Made by a program: the position numbers and the translations under genes
In this document: one piece after another, positions 5,526 through 7,608 of the stretch
Numbering within the stretch: position 1 is the first letter of the stretch
Layout: each line of letters starts with the position of its first letter
Assembly: GCA_903844785.1 (NCBI GenBank)
Contig: CAIMVB010000005.1
Span: 1-7,608, forward strand
Direction of reading: 5' to 3'
Origin: an uncultured Rhodospirillales bacterium
GTDB lineage: Bacteria > Pseudomonadota > Alphaproteobacteria > Acetobacterales > Acetobacteraceae
DNA: 7,608 nucleotides
Notes under the pieces: model-generated
The model's input: the letters and a program-made list of their open reading frames with translations, nothing else
Told to the model about the DNA's origin: nothing
Database searches by the model: none

Positions 5526-6406
5526 ATACGGCCCTTGCACTTGACCATCTGGGCGTCGCAGCGCGCGATTTGGCGCCCATATGCGCTGCCTATGAAAGGC
5601 TGGGCTTCACGCTTTCACCCATTGCCCAGCAAAGCGGGCGGCGGCGGCCTGACCTGCCGGTTGAGAAATACGGCTCCGGCAATCGCTGTGCCTTCCTGAA
5701 GCATGGCTATATCGAATTGATCGCCATTCTGGACCCCGCGCTATTCGACAATAATCTGAACGCCTTTCTGGCGCGCTATGCCGGCATCCATATCCTGGCT
5801 CTTGCCATGCTGGATGAGGAAGCAAACCTAGTCAGGCTGCGCAAAGCGGGGATTGATATTCCCGGGGTTGCCTATCTGGAACGGCCAGTGGAAGCGGGCG
5901 GGCCGATTGCGCGCTTCGCCCGGCTCCCTTTCCCGGACCCGCCGGAGGGCCGGGTGCAATTGATCCGGCATCTGACGCCTGAATTGGTCTGGCAGGATCG
6001 CTGGATGGACCACGCCAATAAGGCGGAGGTTCTGGAAGCCGCCATTTTATGCGCGGATAACCCGGCCGATACTGCGGCACGACTTTCACGCCTGGCCGGG
6101 CTGTCATTGGAACCGGACCCGGCGGGGGGCTTTCTGCTCCGCCTGCCGGGGGCAGCGCGCGCTGCCGGGCCGAAAGCGCCTGCCTTGGAAACCCGCGTGC
6201 GGGTGCTGACGCCGGAAGCGCTCGCCTCTGTGCTGCCCGGTGTCACGCCCCCGGCCTCACCCTGCATGGCAGGGATGGTGGTGCGCACCGCCGATGGCGC
6301 GGCTTCAGCCCGCCGCATCCTGGCCGGCATCCCAACGCGCGAAGCGCCTGAGGGGATTATGGTGCCACCAGAATACGCCGCCGGCGCGGCGCTGATTTTC
6401 ACGTGA
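5522..6406 (+). CDS. VOC superfamily (glyoxalase-like domain) protein
   Basis: The 294-residue protein resembles vicinal-oxygen-chelate proteins of the Glyoxalase_3 type. It opens with LALDHLGVAARDL, where His9 is a likely metal ligand, and YERLGFTLSP, the usual beta-alpha pattern. HGYIELIAI (61-69) has Glu65 as a likely second ligand, and IRHLTPELVWQDRWMDHANKA (149-167, with His150, Glu154 and His164) is a common second-module block. The C-terminal half (about 168-294) is a degenerate second VOC repeat rich in Ala and Pro. Relatives include glyoxalases, ring-cleavage dioxygenases and epimerases, so the reaction is open. Overlap with the GST stop suggests the two proteins are made together, possibly for a glutathione-linked reaction. 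Its own stop overlaps the FkbM gene start (GTGA, 6403-6406). Confidence 0.85.
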   Translation: MNTALALDHLGVAARDLAPICAAYERLGFTLSPIAQQSGRRRPDLPVEKYGSGNRCAFLKHGYIELIAILDPALFDNNLNAFLARYAGIHILALAMLDEEANLVRLRKAGIDIPGVAYLERPVEAGGPIARFARLPFPDPPEGRVQLIRHLTPELVWQDRWMDHANKAEVLEAAILCADNPADTAARLSRLAGLSLEPDPAGGFLLRLPGAARAAGPKAPALETRVRVLTPEALASVLPGVTPPASPCMAGMVVRTADGAASARRILAGIPTREAPEGIMVPPEYAAGAALIFT

Positions 6407-7146
6407 AACGCGAAGCCGTAAGCCGGAGCCTCCGCACCTATCACGCGCCAGGCCGGGCGGCGGCCTTGGATGGCTTCTATTGCCGCTTTCTTGGCGCGGG
6501 GGACCTCGCTTTTGATGTCGGCGCGCATGTTGGGGACCGGATGCTGTCTTTCCGGCGCCTTGGTGCGCGCGTGGTGGCGGTGGAACCGCAACGCGCCCTG
6601 GGCCGTGTGCTGCGGCTTTTACTCCGCGGCGACCCGGATGTTGCGTTGGTTTCGCAGCTCATCGGCGCACGGATGGGGGAGGCAGAGCTTCGCCTCAATA
6701 CCGCCAACCCGACCGTCGCCACCGCGAGCGCCGCCTTCATCGCCGCCGCCGCCGGGGCGCCGGGCTGGGAGGGGCAGGAATGGGACAAGGCTGAAACCCT
6801 GCCCATCACCACTTTGGATGCGCTGATCGCCGCCCATGGCATGCCGCATTTTATCAAGCTGGATATTGAAGGCTTTGAGGCTGAGGCACTGCGCGGCCTT
6901 TCCCGCCCACCCCGCGCGCTTTCCTTCGAATTCACCACCATCCAGCGCGATGTGGCGGCCGAATGTCTGGGCCTGCTCGCCGCACTCGGCTATCGCCATT
7001 TCCAGGCGAGCCTTGGGGAGAGCCTGAGCTTCGCCCTGCCCGCGCCCTGTGATGCGGCAGAAATGCAAGCCTGGATCGCCGCCCTGCCGGCACGCGCCAA
7101 TAGTGGCGATATCTATGCCAGCCTGGAGCCCGCGCGTTTAGGGTGA
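6403..7146 (+). CDS. FkbM family S-adenosylmethionine-dependent methyltransferase
   Basis: The 247-residue protein has the FkbM signature of a Rossmann methyltransferase. Motif I is LAFDVGAHVGDR (35-46). It is followed by the acidic-end strand VVAVEPQ (57-63), TTLDALIAAHGMPHFIKLDIEGFEAEALRGL (136-166) and a late strand LSFEFTT (173-179). FkbM relatives O-methylate sugars, lipids or secondary metabolites; the substrate here is unknown. No signal peptide or membrane segment is visible, so it should be cytoplasmic. The start is GTG at 6403, overlapping the preceding stop (GTGA), with no separate ribosome site needed. The first 33 residues up to motif I are typical for shorter FkbM proteins. It closes a three-gene coupled cassette; the next gene lies 55 bases on. 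Confidence 0.92.
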   Translation: MKREAVSRSLRTYHAPGRAAALDGFYCRFLGAGDLAFDVGAHVGDRMLSFRRLGARVVAVEPQRALGRVLRLLLRGDPDVALVSQLIGARMGEAELRLNTANPTVATASAAFIAAAAGAPGWEGQEWDKAETLPITTLDALIAAHGMPHFIKLDIEGFEAEALRGLSRPPRALSFEFTTIQRDVAAECLGLLAALGYRHFQASLGESLSFALPAPCDAAEMQAWIAALPARANSGDIYASLEPARLG

Positions 7147-7201
7147 CGGCGCTGTCATTTTGCGCTTAATTCTTCATGCTTATCGCCAAGGGAGACGCGA
7201 C

Positions 7202-7608
7202 ATGGGTGTTTTGACGCAGGAACAGAAGGATGCCTTCTGGCGCGATGGCTGCCTGGTGGTGCCGAATGCGGTCTCCGCCGATCTGCTGGCACGCCTGCGG
7301 GCCGAGATCGCCGGCTGGGTGGACGAAAGCCGCGCCCATACCAAACCCTTCGGCCCGCCTTGCGTGGATGGCCGCCCGCGTTTTGACATGGGCAAGGAAC
7401 ATTCCGCCGAAAACCCGGCGCTGCGGCGGATCAACAACCCATCCGATATCTCGCCCGCCTATCTGGAAGCGATGCGCGATAGCGACATGACGGAAATGGT
7501 GGCCGAACTGATTGGCCCCGATGTGAAATTCCATCATTGCAAGATCAATCTGAAGCTGATGGGGGCGAAGACCGAGGTGCTGTATCATCAGGACTTCGCC
7601 TATACGCC
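7202..7608 (+). CDS. Phytanoyl-CoA dioxygenase (PhyH) family protein, N-terminal part (cut by window edge)
   Basis: The frame is open to the right edge and gives 135 complete residues. It starts MGVLTQEQKDAFWRDGCLVVPNAV, the 'free-standing helix then DG-hydrophobic' opening typical of PhyH-like Fe(II)/2-oxoglutarate oxygenases. Near the edge VLYHQDFAY supplies the HxD iron-binding pair (His129, Asp131); the distal His and the 2-oxoglutarate Arg would lie outside the window. AAGGGAG (7188-7194) is a good ribosome site 7 bases before the ATG. Such enzymes hydroxylate or halogenate small molecules and lipids; the substrate is unknown. It follows the FkbM gene by 55 bases on the same strand and may share its operon, but a separate promoter is possible. 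Confidence 0.88.
   Translation, partial: MGVLTQEQKDAFWRDGCLVVPNAVSADLLARLRAEIAGWVDESRAHTKPFGPPCVDGRPRFDMGKEHSAENPALRRINNPSDISPAYLEAMRDSDMTEMVAELIGPDVKFHHCKINLKLMGAKTEVLYHQDFAYT

Noticed and set aside
5872..6591. 239-codon minus-strand open frame over the VOC and FkbM genes
   Set aside because: Its composition is typical of antisense GC-rich reading, and both plus-strand genes have clear family motifs.

Overview
The window is GC-rich, gene-dense chromosomal DNA, most likely from an alphaproteobacterium. The protein styles (an orphan Bug/TctC solute-binding protein with an RR-type leader, alphaproteobacterial-looking AccB, ThiG and Aat) suggest Rhodospirillales/Acetobacteraceae. That placement is inferred from familiarity, not from a search. 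There is no RNA gene, CRISPR array, insertion sequence or phage gene, and no gene-free stretch longer than about 140 bases.

Region 1 (1-1437, minus strand) is an aroQ-accB-accC operon: type II dehydroquinase, the biotin carboxyl carrier protein of acetyl-CoA carboxylase, and the first 160 residues of biotin carboxylase, cut by the window edge. aroQ and accB share a 4-base stop/start overlap. AroQ carries Thr where the family normally has a substrate-binding His.

Region 2 (1438-2551, plus strand) is a divergent thiS-thiG pair for the thiamine thiazole moiety. A strong, non-terminator hairpin lies between aroQ and thiS. thiS ends in an 8-G run directly before thiG, and a one-base slip there would join the two frames.

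Region 3 (2519-3703, minus strand) holds an Lrp/AsnC-type regulator followed by aat, which places Leu/Phe on N-degron substrates. aat runs 33 bases into the 3' end of thiG, tail to tail. The lrp start sits just below a -10-like box, so a leaderless mRNA is possible.

Region 4 (3704-7608, plus strand) is more accessory in character. It has a secreted Bug-type solute-binding protein behind a foldable leader, then a tightly coupled trio (glutathione S-transferase, VOC/glyoxalase-like protein, FkbM methyltransferase) joined by ATGA and GTGA overlaps. It ends with the N-terminal part of a phytanoyl-CoA dioxygenase-like Fe(II)/2-oxoglutarate oxygenase. The trio and possibly the oxygenase could act on one small molecule or on electrophile stress, but the substrate cannot be read from sequence. 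No clearly new large system is visible. The best leads are the coupled GST-VOC-FkbM cassette, the aroQ/thiS hairpin, the AroQ active-site substitution and the thiS G tract.
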